A stretch of DNA of 39,513 nt from Psychrobacter sp. (GCF_030457785.1 NZ_JAKDUI010000003.1:1-39513), one strand, 5' to 3'; numbered from the stretch's first letter, positions 27,558-37,451 are shown. Made by a program: numbers and translations. Notes: generated from the letters alone by a model not told the origin.

Positions 27558-29321
27558 ATGCCATCTTTTGCTGCGCAGCAATGCTTATTTCGTGCTTATG
27601 ATATTCGTGGATCACGCCAGCATTTTACGACCGCTTTTGTACAAGCACTCGGCAATGCCTTTGCACATTTGTACCTTAAATCACCGAGTACTTTAGATCA
27701 AGCTGACTCGAATAATAGCTTGCCCGGACAAAAACACAGTACTCCAGACATTACTGTTGTGATTGGTTATGATGTGCGTGATGGTAGCAACACCATCGCC
27801 CAGACACTTTCTAGCATCTTGGCTCAGTACGGAATACACGTTGTTCAGCTCGGTCTGGTGACGACGCCGATGATGGTATTTTGGGCAGAGCAATACCAAG
27901 GACATGGAATTATCGCGACTGCCAGTCACTCGGCTAAAGATATACTGGGCATCAAGTGGATGATGAATCACCTGTCCCCTAGCAGTACAGAGATTCAGAC
28001 ACTTTATGAAAAACTCAGCAGCAATGACGGACAAACGAGTAATACTAGACCATCCAATGACTTAGCGCCCCCATTATCTACTGAGCAAGTCATCACAGGC
28101 TACACTGACGCCATCAAACACGTATTGACTCAGCTTTATCCACATGACATCGGCAATGATCAAAGAAGAACGAAAGGTAACCACTTATCATCGCCAAAAC
28201 TTGATTTAGTCATCGTGATTGACTGCATGCATGGTGCAACCAGTACCACCGCTAAGCAGTTATTCAAGTATTTCTGTCAGTCTGTCATGGTGCTCAATGA
28301 TACGCCAAATGGTAGTTTCCCTGATGGTAACCCTGACCCGACTGAACCCAATCGACTACAAGAACTGCAACAAAAGGTCTTGGTTAATCAAGCCGACTTG
28401 GGACTGGCATTTGATGGCGATGGCGACAGACTGATAGTTGTCAATGAGATGGGAAGCACTGTCAGACCTGATCATTTGCTATATCTATTGGCACAAACTG
28501 CGCTAAACGGTGTCACCAACGAGTCAGATCAACCAGCTTCATCTCAAGTACTCTTTGATATTAAATGCTCGCACCATTTACCAAAGCTGCTCACGAAGTT
28601 GGGTGCTGTACCTGTCATGAGCAAGACTGGTAGTAGTCTTATGCGTCGACAGATACACAACTCTGAACAGCAAATCATCTTTGCCGGCGAGCTATCTGGA
28701 CATTTCATTTTTAATGACGGCCGTTTTATTGCCTATGATGATGCCATGTATGCCGCATTGAGATTGCTCCATTGGCTGGCAGACTCTGACTTTCATCAAG
28801 GTAAAACAGCGCTGACGGATATCACCCACAGACTACCGACATTGATCAGTACCGCTGACCACTATTTGCCAATGCCGCAAGCATCTCTTTCGGGCTACTC
28901 ACTCGTCACGCAATTGACTCAGCTTTGTCAGGATTTGCAGCAGTTGGTTGATAAATCAAACGACACCTCGTCGATTAACGCTTCCGACGCCCTGTACTCT
29001 TTGCACAGCTGTCAGAATAACGATGAGTCATCGCCTTTTTGTACTTGCGACTGCCCTGAGAGTGATCGATTGCTCACCATAGAGCATGCCCGCTACTTAC
29101 TGCCTCTGGGCGCAACCTTGAGCACTATTGATGGTTTGCGCATAGATTTCGACCATGGCTTTGGTGTACTACGTCAATCCAACACCAGTAATAATCTGAC
29201 GGCAAGGTTTGCAGGCGATAGCATCGAGGCGCTACGAGATATTCAAGATAGATTTGCCGCTTTATGTCGCCCATTCGACAAAAGACTGGCAGAACAAATC
29301 ACAGCTATTCCGGCTGAATAA
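27558..29321 (+). CDS. algC: Phosphomannomutase/phosphoglucomutase, AlgC-like (divergent)
   Basis: This alpha-D-phosphohexomutase family member probably interconverts hexose 6- and 1-phosphates for surface polysaccharide. FRAYDIRG (11-18) opens the domain. The phosphoserine loop reads TASHSAKD (Ser 123) instead of the usual TxSHNP. The Mg site DGDGDR (286-291), sugar loop GELSGH (377-382) and phosphate site RQSNT (539-543) are intact. At 587 residues it is about 125 longer than AlgC of Pseudomonas, through polar insertions near 44-63, 155-172, 197-212 and 460-505. The last has four cysteines (485, 495, 497, 499). AAGGAG lies 8-9 bases before the ATG. The dut-algC-argB order supports the name; the altered loop leaves specificity open. 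Confidence 0.85.
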   Translation: MPSFAAQQCLFRAYDIRGSRQHFTTAFVQALGNAFAHLYLKSPSTLDQADSNNSLPGQKHSTPDITVVIGYDVRDGSNTIAQTLSSILAQYGIHVVQLGLVTTPMMVFWAEQYQGHGIIATASHSAKDILGIKWMMNHLSPSSTEIQTLYEKLSSNDGQTSNTRPSNDLAPPLSTEQVITGYTDAIKHVLTQLYPHDIGNDQRRTKGNHLSSPKLDLVIVIDCMHGATSTTAKQLFKYFCQSVMVLNDTPNGSFPDGNPDPTEPNRLQELQQKVLVNQADLGLAFDGDGDRLIVVNEMGSTVRPDHLLYLLAQTALNGVTNESDQPASSQVLFDIKCSHHLPKLLTKLGAVPVMSKTGSSLMRRQIHNSEQQIIFAGELSGHFIFNDGRFIAYDDAMYAALRLLHWLADSDFHQGKTALTDITHRLPTLISTADHYLPMPQASLSGYSLVTQLTQLCQDLQQLVDKSNDTSSINASDALYSLHSCQNNDESSPFCTCDCPESDRLLTIEHARYLLPLGATLSTIDGLRIDFDHGFGVLRQSNTSNNLTARFAGDSIEALRDIQDRFAALCRPFDKRLAEQITAIPAE

Positions 29322-29332
29322 CTGTCCTCAAA

Positions 29333-29364
29333 CATAGTTGTCGTAAAACACAGTTGCCGTAAAA
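29333..29364. repeat. Two 16-bp tandem repeats before argB
   Basis: CATAGTTGTCGTAAAA is followed directly by CACAGTTGCCGTAAAA (14 of 16 identical) in the algC-argB gap, 12 bases after the algC stop. Confidence 0.75.
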
Positions 29365-29408
29365 TAAAATCAGATTTTTCAACATTATTTTTTACCACCA
29401 CATTTTAG

Positions 29409-30329
<921 letters not shown>

Positions 30330-30357
30330 TGGCCTGCAGCTACCTTCAGATAACCGT

Positions 30358-30391
30358 ATTTAGTAGATAGCCATATTTAGTAAATAACGGT
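30358..30391. repeat. Two 17-bp imperfect tandem repeats after argB
   Basis: ATTTAGTAGATAGCCAT is followed by ATTTAGTAAATAACGGT (13 of 17 identical), and GAATTTAGTAGCTAATAG at about 30434 echoes the unit. An ACCGT/ACGGT pair encloses it. It lies between the argB stop and the bidirectional terminator. Confidence 0.5.
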
Positions 30392-30426
30392 ACTCAAGAT
30401 GATCAAGTCACTGTAGACAGCATAAC

Positions 30427-30475
30427 AAGCCCCGAATTTAGTAGCTAATAGTTAGTAGACAAGTTCGGGGCTTTT
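30427..30475. terminator. Bidirectional terminator between argB and yffB
   Basis: A perfect 10-bp stem, AAGCCCCGAA/TTCGGGGCTT, has a 27-base loop. T's follow on the plus strand and a complementary A/T arrangement serves the minus strand. It lies between two convergent genes, about 100 bases after argB and 22 bases after the yffB stop. Confidence 0.8.
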
Positions 30476-30496
30476 CTCATTGGCTGAGACAGTCAT

Positions 30497-30874
30497 TTAT
30501 GAAAAAACTTTATCAAACGCTTCTTCATTGAAACCACAAAGCAAAATTGGCTGAGCGGTACTTTTGTTATCTGGCTGCCCCTCTACGATCGGGCGTTTAA
30601 TCATGCTGGTATTTTCTATCAGCAACTCAATGGCATTGTCTACATTATCCTCAGCGGCTTGTTTCTGCTCGTCTGTCAGTTTCCGCCATGTCGTACCGCG
30701 CTTATTTAATACTTTATCGATACCCAACACCTCCACCCAACGCTGCACCGTTTCTTTATCGATGCCTTGCTTTTTATAATCATGAAAATCATAGCTGACA
30801 CCCAACTCGTCTAGCTTAGTAAACGCTTTTTTCATCGTGCTGCATGATTTGATACCGTAAATCGTGATGGTCAT
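30497..30874 (-). CDS. yffB: ArsC/Spx-family thioredoxin-fold protein (YffB-like)
   Basis: This small cytoplasmic thioredoxin-like protein belongs to the ArsC/Spx superfamily, closest to YffB, whose function is not well established. MTITIYGIKSCSTMKKA gives the single N-terminal cysteine (Cys 11). The conserved lysine/arginine region RGTTWRKL and the late KRPIVEG complete the fold. The catalytic triad of true arsenate reductases is not evident, so I do not call it arsenate reductase. The ORF track starts at 31021. I place the start at the ATG at 30874, preceded by GGAGG at 5 bases, giving 125 residues; the 49 residues upstream look non-coding. It is divergent from leuS. Confidence 0.9.
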   Translation of the reverse strand: MTITIYGIKSCSTMKKAFTKLDELGVSYDFHDYKKQGIDKETVQRWVEVLGIDKVLNKRGTTWRKLTDEQKQAAEDNVDNAIELLIENTSMIKRPIVEGQPDNKSTAQPILLCGFNEEAFDKVFS

Positions 30875-31099
30875 ATAACCCTCCAAGTCAATTATTGTTA
30901 TACACTTCATTATACCGAAGCCGAAGAACATTTGGTCTATGATGACAAAACAATCAGCTCTGAATGATTTTTCAAATTTGTCGCCTTTATAGTGGGCGAA
31001 CACACCATCATCCCATCGCAATTTTCACCAAATTACGCTATGCTATGGCATTATTAAATTTCACTCAATTTATCAGTAACAACCAATTTCGAGCCGACT

Positions 31100-33811
31100 A
31101 TGAGCAACGCCTTGACAGCAGAAAATGCCAATAATGACAACAGCCATTCTAAAAACAACGCCCCATACCAACCGCAGCTTATCGAAGCGGCACAACAAGC
31201 CAAATGGGAAAGTGACAAGCGCTTTGAAGTAAGCAATGAGCCGAGTGACAAGCCAAGCCGTTATATGCTGTCTATGTTTCCGTATCCAAGTGGCAAGCTG
31301 CACATGGGACACGTGCGTAACTACACCATCTCCGATGTGCTGAGCCGTTATTATCGTCTAAAAGGTTATGAAGTCATGCAGCCCATGGGTTGGGATGGTT
31401 TTGGCTTGCCAGCAGAGAACGCAGCGATTGCTCATCAAACGCCACCTGCCGAATGGACGTTTTCTAATATCGACAACATGCGCGCCCAACTAAAACTGCT
31501 AGGGCTATCTATCGACTGGTCACGTGAGTTCGCCACCTGCAGTCCTGAGTATTATCAATGGGAACAGTGGTTGTTTTTGCAGCTATACAAAAAAGGCTTG
31601 GTCTACAAAAAACTCTCGACTGTCAACTGGGATCCAATCGACAATACCGTTTTAGCAAACGAGCAAGTCATCGATGGCAAAGGTTGGCGTAGTGGTGCTC
31701 CTGTCGAGAAGCGTGATATTCCTATGTATTACTTTAATATCACTGATTATGCTGACGAGCTGTTGGACGATTTGGATCAATTAGAAGGTCACTGGCCTTC
31801 TGAAGTATTGACCATGCAGCGTAATTGGATCGGTCGTAGTGCAGGTATGGAAGTGCATTTCCCATACGAGCTTGCTGGTGAAAACAATACCTTGGACGTG
31901 TTCACGACTCGCCCTGACACCCTCATGGGCGTCACCTATGTCGCAGTCGCGGCAGAGCACCCGTTGGCGCAATATGCTGCTGATCAAGACGAAGTGATTG
32001 CTGACTTTTGCGCCCTTTGCAAAAAAGGCTCAGTTGCAGAAGCAGATCTGGCCAAAGCTGAAAAAATCGGTATGGACACCGGTCTGACCGTTACGCATCC
32101 ACTGACTGGCGAACAAGTACCAGTTTGGGTCGCCAACTATGTGCTAATGAGTTATGGTTCAGGTGCAGTGATGGCAGTCCCTGCTCACGATGAACGTGAC
32201 TACGAGTTCGCCACCAAATACAGTCTGCCAATTAAACAAGTCATCGACATCCCTGCCGGCTATTTTGATGAAGCAAAAGCTGATGCCAGCGCCAACAACA
32301 CCGAATGCAATCTTGCTTATACTGAACGCAATACCTTAATCAATTCAGGCGAATTTGACGGTCTAGACTTTGAGCAAGCGTTTGAAGCAATGCTAGCCAA
32401 ACTTGAACCCAAAAAGTTGGCTAAGAAAAAAATTCAGTACCGTCTACGTGACTGGGGTGTTTCGCGGCAACGCTACTGGGGTTGCCCAATCCCAATGATC
32501 AACTGTGAACATTGCGGCACTGTGCCCGTTGAAGAGAAAGACTTGCCCGTTGTGTTACCAACCGACGTCGTTCCTGATGGCCGCGGCAATCCGCTGAAAA
32601 ACATGCCTGAATTTATCAACACCACTTGTCCTAAATGTGGCAACGCTGCTGAGCGTGAGACTGATACCTTTGATACCTTCGTCGAGTCTAGCTGGTATTA
32701 TGCACGCTTTGCGAGCCCAAATGACGCAAAAGATATGGTCAACAAATCTGCCGCCAATAAATGGCTGCCTGTCGACCAATACATCGGTGGCGTTGAACAC
32801 GCCGTTATGCACCTGCTTTATGCCCGTTTTTTCCATAAGCTGATGCGCGATGAAAACTTAGTTTCAGGAAATGAACCATTTGCCAATCTAATGACGCAAG
32901 GTATGGTGTTGGCTGGTACTTTTTACCGTGTCAATTCGGATGGCAGTACAACTTACTATTTCACCGAAGACGTCGATATCGAGTTTAACGACCGTGGCCA
33001 ACCGCTTAAAGCGACCTTAAAATCCGATGGGCAGCCAGTAACGATTGGTAAAATCGAGAAAATGTCTAAGTCGAAGAACAATGGTGTCGATCCACAAATC
33101 ACCATTGATAAATATGGCGCAGATACGGTCCGTCTATACACGCTTTTCACTGCGCCTGCCGATCAGACCCTCGAATGGTCAGACGATGCGCTAAAAGGTC
33201 CTTACAACTTCGTTAAGAAAGTATGGCGTATCGCAACTGACCACATGCAAGCCCTCAACGCCGCAAATATCAGCGCCGATACGCTCAATACTGAAGCATT
33301 AAATACCGATGACTTAAGTAAACCTGCGAAAAACTTACGCCGTAAAACCCATGAAACCATTGCCAAAATCGACAGCGATTTGGGTGACCGTTTAGCGCTC
33401 AATACACCTGTATCAAGCCTAATGGAGCTAGCAAACGAGCTTGGCAGCTTCAAAGTGACTAATGAAAAAGAACTACAGGTACAACATGAAGCCTTGACTG
33501 ACTTGCTTACCATGCTGTCCGTCTATGCACCACACGTCGGTGAGCACTTGCTTGAACAGTTGGGACTGGATACCACTACCCTGAACTATCCAGACGTCGA
33601 CGAAAGCGCGCTCGTACAAGACACCATCACTATGGTAGTGCAAGTCAATGGTAAAATGCGTGGTAAAATGGATGTCGCCCCAGATAGCGATCCTGAGCAA
33701 CTAAAAGCCCAAGCACGAACGCTCGAAGGTGTGGCAAAATTCTTGACTGGCGATATCAAAAAAGAAATTGTCGTGCCCAATAAGCTGGTCAACATTGTTG
33801 TGGTAGGCTAA
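31100..33811 (+). CDS. leuS: Leucyl-tRNA synthetase
   Basis: LeuS charges tRNA-Leu and edits misactivated amino acids. This is a class Ia synthetase. The HIGH motif is HMGH (68-71) in PYPSGKLHMGHVRN. The CP1 editing domain shows TTRPDTLMGVTYVA and GSGAVMAVPAHDERD. The KMSKS loop is KMSKS (654-658). The C-terminal anticodon-binding and tRNA-contact domains follow. At 903 residues it is longer than E. coli (860), through a polar N-terminal stretch of about 20 and a longer leucine-specific segment before KMSKS. A terminator lies just after the stop. Confidence 0.98.
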   Translation: MSNALTAENANNDNSHSKNNAPYQPQLIEAAQQAKWESDKRFEVSNEPSDKPSRYMLSMFPYPSGKLHMGHVRNYTISDVLSRYYRLKGYEVMQPMGWDGFGLPAENAAIAHQTPPAEWTFSNIDNMRAQLKLLGLSIDWSREFATCSPEYYQWEQWLFLQLYKKGLVYKKLSTVNWDPIDNTVLANEQVIDGKGWRSGAPVEKRDIPMYYFNITDYADELLDDLDQLEGHWPSEVLTMQRNWIGRSAGMEVHFPYELAGENNTLDVFTTRPDTLMGVTYVAVAAEHPLAQYAADQDEVIADFCALCKKGSVAEADLAKAEKIGMDTGLTVTHPLTGEQVPVWVANYVLMSYGSGAVMAVPAHDERDYEFATKYSLPIKQVIDIPAGYFDEAKADASANNTECNLAYTERNTLINSGEFDGLDFEQAFEAMLAKLEPKKLAKKKIQYRLRDWGVSRQRYWGCPIPMINCEHCGTVPVEEKDLPVVLPTDVVPDGRGNPLKNMPEFINTTCPKCGNAAERETDTFDTFVESSWYYARFASPNDAKDMVNKSAANKWLPVDQYIGGVEHAVMHLLYARFFHKLMRDENLVSGNEPFANLMTQGMVLAGTFYRVNSDGSTTYYFTEDVDIEFNDRGQPLKATLKSDGQPVTIGKIEKMSKSKNNGVDPQITIDKYGADTVRLYTLFTAPADQTLEWSDDALKGPYNFVKKVWRIATDHMQALNAANISADTLNTEALNTDDLSKPAKNLRRKTHETIAKIDSDLGDRLALNTPVSSLMELANELGSFKVTNEKELQVQHEALTDLLTMLSVYAPHVGEHLLEQLGLDTTTLNYPDVDESALVQDTITMVVQVNGKMRGKMDVAPDSDPEQLKAQARTLEGVAKFLTGDIKKEIVVPNKLVNIVVVG

Positions 33812-33817
33812 ATTTTT

Positions 33818-33841
33818 AGGCTTGGATGTCTGAGCCTTTTT
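33818..33841 (+). terminator. Rho-independent terminator after leuS
   Basis: AGGCTTGG pairs with CTGAGCCT (two G-T pairs) around the tetraloop ATGT, followed by T5. It overlaps the ATG at 33826 that opens the ORF-track lptE frame, which argues against that start. Some read-through or a separate promoter would be needed for lptE. Confidence 0.7.
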
Positions 33842-33861
33842 ATAACCTAAGGATAGCGATT

Positions 33862-34581
33862 ATGTTCTATGAGCATCGAGCTGAGCAGACGTGTCAAGCT
33901 TCATCAAGCCAATCAAAACAGGTTGGTAAAAAATCGCTGGGGCACAAACTAGCGACAGCACTACTCGCAGCATTGCCTTTGATGACAATAGCTGGCACGA
34001 CCATGGCGTTAAGTGGCTGCGGATTTCAGTTACGTGGTTATGGCGCGCCAATGCTCGATGATGCTGCCAGCACAGCGGTAATCATCGAAGACAATCGCAC
34101 ATCCTTTCCGCTAAAGCTGCCATTAACCGAACAGCTTGAATCCCTAGGTGTCGACGTCATTAGTGACATGACGCCAGAAGAGGTCGCTAGCAACAACCAA
34201 CAACAAAACGCTGACCCGATTGCGGCTATCGACATCAGCAATGTCAGCTTTAAGCAGTATGAACTGGTCGGTGTACTAACAGAAATCCGACTGGTACTGT
34301 CTGCAGATGTCAGCTACCAAACCATGGAAGATGATGAACCAGTCACATTAAGCAATACCATCAGAGTCGAACGCAGCTATCAATATAACGAAGCCTCGGT
34401 GAGTACCGATGATCAGCAAGGCGATCAAACTCGTGACTGGCTATACAATAGTTTGGCACGACGAATCACTGATCAATATGTTGCGTTGTCTTTACCTAAG
34501 GTCGCGCCCTCTGGTGCTAATACAGCGACCCAGATTATTGATAATACTGCATCGACAGCAGTGGTCTCGCCAAGCCCTTAA
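33862..34581 (+). CDS. lptE: LPS-assembly lipoprotein LptE
   Basis: LptE is an outer-membrane lipoprotein that plugs LptD and helps insert lipopolysaccharide in the outer leaflet. A lipobox LSGC (Cys 53 of this start) follows a hydrophobic stretch, and the mature part starts CGFQLRGYG, the usual LptE opening. The segment before the hydrophobic core is long and polar (about 30 residues), unusual for a signal peptide, but no later start codon is available. AAGGA lies 8 bases before the ATG at 33862; the ORF-track ATG at 33826 lies in the leuS terminator. The C-terminal 30 residues are low-complexity. The leuS-lptE-holA order is the E. coli order and supports the name despite low sequence conservation. 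Confidence 0.9.
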   Translation: MFYEHRAEQTCQASSSQSKQVGKKSLGHKLATALLAALPLMTIAGTTMALSGCGFQLRGYGAPMLDDAASTAVIIEDNRTSFPLKLPLTEQLESLGVDVISDMTPEEVASNNQQQNADPIAAIDISNVSFKQYELVGVLTEIRLVLSADVSYQTMEDDEPVTLSNTIRVERSYQYNEASVSTDDQQGDQTRDWLYNSLARRITDQYVALSLPKVAPSGANTATQIIDNTASTAVVSPSP

Positions 34582-34636
34582 TTTACAATGCTGTTTCGCC
34601 AGTATCCACTATCCTCTACCTGCGTACCGTCACTCC

Positions 34637-35713
34637 ATGCAAGATACCTTTATACAGGCTTATCCAAAAATTCTACAACCCTCGGTGGTAGTCGCTGGTC
34701 TGTGGTTGGCGCATGGTGATGAACCCTTATTGAGTCAATGGCTCGTCGATGCGATGCGACCACACTGGCACAGACAAAACTATGCCATTAAGCGTATCGA
34801 GCTGATATCCACTAAAAGCTGGCAAGATGTATTATCTGAGCTCGGCAGCCAGTCTTTGTTTGATGATGCAAGTGGCGTCATCGTCACTGGCAATCATAAA
34901 CCTGACAAAGCCGTTATCGCTGAACTAGAACGCTTCGCTCAAGAGGCACAGTCAGGGGCACATAGTCATAGTCTGCTGTGGTTAACACCCAAACAAGACA
35001 AACGTGCCAAGAGCAGCAAGTGGTTTGCGCCATTTGCGCAATACGGTCATGTCATTGACTGTAATTTATATAATGAGCAACAACGTCAGCAGCTATTGCA
35101 AATACAAGCTCAAAATTTTGGCTTAAAGCTTTCGCAGGACGCGTGGCAAATGCTCATGTCACATACCGAGCACCATCTACTGAGTGCCTATCAGACCTTA
35201 TGGCGACTGTCCTATCTGTTTGCGCCACAGCTAATGACTAATGAAGACTTATCAAACCAAGCAAACGGCCAGCCAACTCAGCCTACTAGCAACATCGCCT
35301 TGGATATCCAAGATTTGCAAGAAGCCTTGGTCAGTGATGCACAGTTTAGCGTGTTTGATTTATCCGATGCCATGTTGACAGGTAATAGCTCACAAGTCGC
35401 AAAAATATTGTTTCAGCTAAAAGCGACCGACGAACCGACGACGTTGGTGCTTTGGGCCATTAGCAAAGACATGCGTCAAATCATGCAATTGATGGATGGG
35501 CAAGACCCTCAATCGTTAGGCATATGGCGTAGTAAGCAGGGTTTGTACCAACAAGCCTGCCGGCGCCAGACAAAGGCTCAAACTAATGAATGGCCTGCTC
35601 TACTTTACCGCTGTGACCAAGCCATCAAAGGTCTTATTCGCCAACCTGCATGGGAGTTGTTGCTACAAGCAGCGCTTGAGCTGTCCGGCAAACGTCTTTT
35701 TACAGATCGGTAA
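34637..35713 (+). CDS. holA: DNA polymerase III subunit delta
   Basis: HolA is the delta subunit of the clamp loader; it opens the beta sliding clamp. It has 358 residues against 343 in E. coli. The first domain contains LWLAHGDEPLLSQWLVDAMR, matching the usual xGxDxxL start. The middle and collar domains follow, with typical WAISKDMRQIMQL and QPAWELLLQAALELSGKR near the end. The ORF extends back to 34409 inside lptE; I use the ATG at 34637, where family similarity begins, 55 bases after the lptE stop. A polar insert of about 20 residues lies near 210-230 (NQANGQPTQPTSN). Confidence 0.94.
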   Translation: MQDTFIQAYPKILQPSVVVAGLWLAHGDEPLLSQWLVDAMRPHWHRQNYAIKRIELISTKSWQDVLSELGSQSLFDDASGVIVTGNHKPDKAVIAELERFAQEAQSGAHSHSLLWLTPKQDKRAKSSKWFAPFAQYGHVIDCNLYNEQQRQQLLQIQAQNFGLKLSQDAWQMLMSHTEHHLLSAYQTLWRLSYLFAPQLMTNEDLSNQANGQPTQPTSNIALDIQDLQEALVSDAQFSVFDLSDAMLTGNSSQVAKILFQLKATDEPTTLVLWAISKDMRQIMQLMDGQDPQSLGIWRSKQGLYQQACRRQTKAQTNEWPALLYRCDQAIKGLIRQPAWELLLQAALELSGKRLFTDR

Positions 35714-36026
35714 GGCTTACACCCCTTAAGTTCTCCATTCAGATCAAAGTCAGTACTTTTTTATCGATGATTCTTATTACTCTTCATGACTCTCATATCT
35801 CATATAAGATAATCTTGTCTAATCTAGTTTGATCTGCCCACCTATTTGCTACAAAAAACTCTGCCACCAACCGTCAACACCAAGCGTCGTTAATATTCAG
35901 TTTTCTTGCTACTTTCTTGCTTTTTATCAAGTCACCTTAACCTTTCGTAAACTATTTGAGATTCCTTTTTTACCGTGGACGCTATACTATAGTTAGACTT
36001 GAGTTTACCTTGATTGGACTGTTGTT
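35714..36026. other. holA-macA intergenic region
   Basis: These 313 bases hold no credible ORF and no clear terminator for holA. A possible macA -10 (TATACT, 35983-35988) has no well-spaced -35. An 11-bp tandem pair, TTTCTTGCTAC and TTTCTTGCTTT (35902-35923), and a 7-bp pair CTCATAT (35792-35805) are present. Confidence 0.4.
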
Positions 36027-37361
36027 ATGCGCAAAATAAATAAAAAGTCTGCTATAAAATGGGGCTTGATTGCCCTTGTTATCGTAGCATTGGCAGCGTT
36101 GGCTTACGCTATTTTCAAACCAGAAGAAGAAAAGCCCAGCTACCTGACCGCAACTGCTGAAATTGGTGATATCGAAAACAATGTGATGGCGTCAGGCAAG
36201 GTCAAAGCATTGAATACCGTCGATGTCGGTGCACAGGTTTCTGGTGAAGTGACCCGTCTCTATGTGGACGTGGGTGACGAGGTGCAACAAGGTGACCTAA
36301 TTGCTCAAATCGATCAAGTGACTCAAAAAAACAACTTAAGTAATCAACAAGCAACCCTTGAGCAAAGCGAGGCCTCACTGCAAAGTGCCCGCGCAGAAGC
36401 ACTAAGCCGCCAAGCCGACTTGAAAAGCGCCTACGCCGATCTTGCTAGCCGTCAGTCTGAACTGAAACAGGCACAATCTGATTTTGGCCGCTTGCAAGGC
36501 TTAGTCGATATCGATGCGATATCTCAACAGGAATATGACACACAAGCAACTGCCGTTGAAACAGCAGAAGCGGCTGTGGCTAATGCACGCGCCGCTATTG
36601 ACACTGCTAATGCTGCCATCGCTACTACGGACGCGAACATTAGCAGTCAACAAGCCGCCATACGCATCGCAGAGACCAATGTCAGTACCGCTGAAGAGGA
36701 CGTTAGCTATACCACTATTCGCGCACCGATGTCTGGGACGGTGGTCTCTATTACTACTGAACAAGGCACGACCGTCAACGCCAATCAAACCGCGCCGACA
36801 CTAGTCACCCTAGCCGATTTATCAACGGTTCGTATCAACGCACAAATCTCAGAAGCCGATGTCATCAATGTCAGCGCTGGTATGCCTGCTTATTTCAACA
36901 TCATCGGTAATCCTGACCAAAAATATGATGCGACTCTGACTGCGATTGAGCCTGCTCCAGAAGTAATTAGCGAAACCAGTTCAACAGACTCTGCTATCTA
37001 CTATGTTGGTTATGTCGAAGTTCCTAACCCAGATCGCTTATTTCGCATTGATATGACCGCTCAGATTTATATTGTCATTGATCAGGCTGAAGATGCCGTG
37101 CTTGTCCCATCTGCTGCCGTCAAAGAAAGGCCGGCCAGACAACGAGCTAATGGTGAGACCACAACAAACACATTCGTACGAGTCTTAAAAGATGACGAGA
37201 CCGTCGAAGATCGCACCGTCGAAGTCGGTATTGACAATCGAGTGAATGCGCAGATCTTGAGTGGCTTGCAAGAAGGTGAACAAGTGATTATCAGTGAAGG
37301 CAATGCTGGTACATCAAGCGGTGGTGGAGCTCGTATGCCTGGTAGCGGTCCTCCAAGGTAG
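36027..37361 (+). CDS. macA: Macrolide-efflux periplasmic adaptor MacA
   Basis: MacA is the membrane-fusion adaptor of the MacAB-TolC tripartite pump, linking MacB in the inner membrane to an outer-membrane channel. An uncleaved N-terminal transmembrane helix (13-30) is followed by a lipoyl half-domain (GAQVSGEVTRLYVDVGDEVQQGDLIAQID). A long coiled-coil hairpin (about 95-225, rich in A, Q, S, E), the second lipoyl half (TTIRAPMSGTVVSI), a beta-barrel and a membrane-proximal domain come next. The tail is Gly/Ser/Pro-rich. It has 444 residues (E. coli 371), largely from a longer hairpin and tail. MacB follows after 90 bases. The substrate cannot be read from sequence; the macrolide name is by family. 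Confidence 0.92.
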   Translation: MRKINKKSAIKWGLIALVIVALAALAYAIFKPEEEKPSYLTATAEIGDIENNVMASGKVKALNTVDVGAQVSGEVTRLYVDVGDEVQQGDLIAQIDQVTQKNNLSNQQATLEQSEASLQSARAEALSRQADLKSAYADLASRQSELKQAQSDFGRLQGLVDIDAISQQEYDTQATAVETAEAAVANARAAIDTANAAIATTDANISSQQAAIRIAETNVSTAEEDVSYTTIRAPMSGTVVSITTEQGTTVNANQTAPTLVTLADLSTVRINAQISEADVINVSAGMPAYFNIIGNPDQKYDATLTAIEPAPEVISETSSTDSAIYYVGYVEVPNPDRLFRIDMTAQIYIVIDQAEDAVLVPSAAVKERPARQRANGETTTNTFVRVLKDDETVEDRTVEVGIDNRVNAQILSGLQEGEQVIISEGNAGTSSGGGARMPGSGPPR

Positions 37362-37451
37362 AGCATGCTTGATATGTATTGATAAAAAAAGGTCTGATAC
37401 ACAACCGCCCTACCTCGTCGCCACTCACCACCTTAGACTAAAGACATTGCT

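Noticed and set aside
27418-27696. 92-codon ORF overlapping the end of dut and the start of algC
   Set aside because: It overlaps two well-supported genes in another frame and has no motif.
27558-29321. AlgC-like gene as a pseudogene
   Set aside because: The frame is open for 587 codons with intact metal, sugar and phosphate sites; the altered loop alone does not show inactivation.
30497-30874. Arsenate reductase function for the ArsC-family protein
   Set aside because: There is only the single Cys, YffB-like context, and no other ars genes nearby.
30875-31021. N-terminal extension of the YffB-like ORF to 31021
   Set aside because: The ATG at 30874 has GGAGG at ideal spacing and begins exactly at the thioredoxin-fold strand; the upstream residues are not family-like.
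33826-33861. Upstream ATG for lptE
   Set aside because: It lies inside the leuS terminator and has no ribosome binding site; the ATG at 33862 has AAGGA at 8 bases.
34409-34636. Extension of holA back into lptE
   Set aside because: The extra 76 residues are out-of-frame lptE sequence rich in R, L and W; HolA similarity begins at the ATG at 34637.
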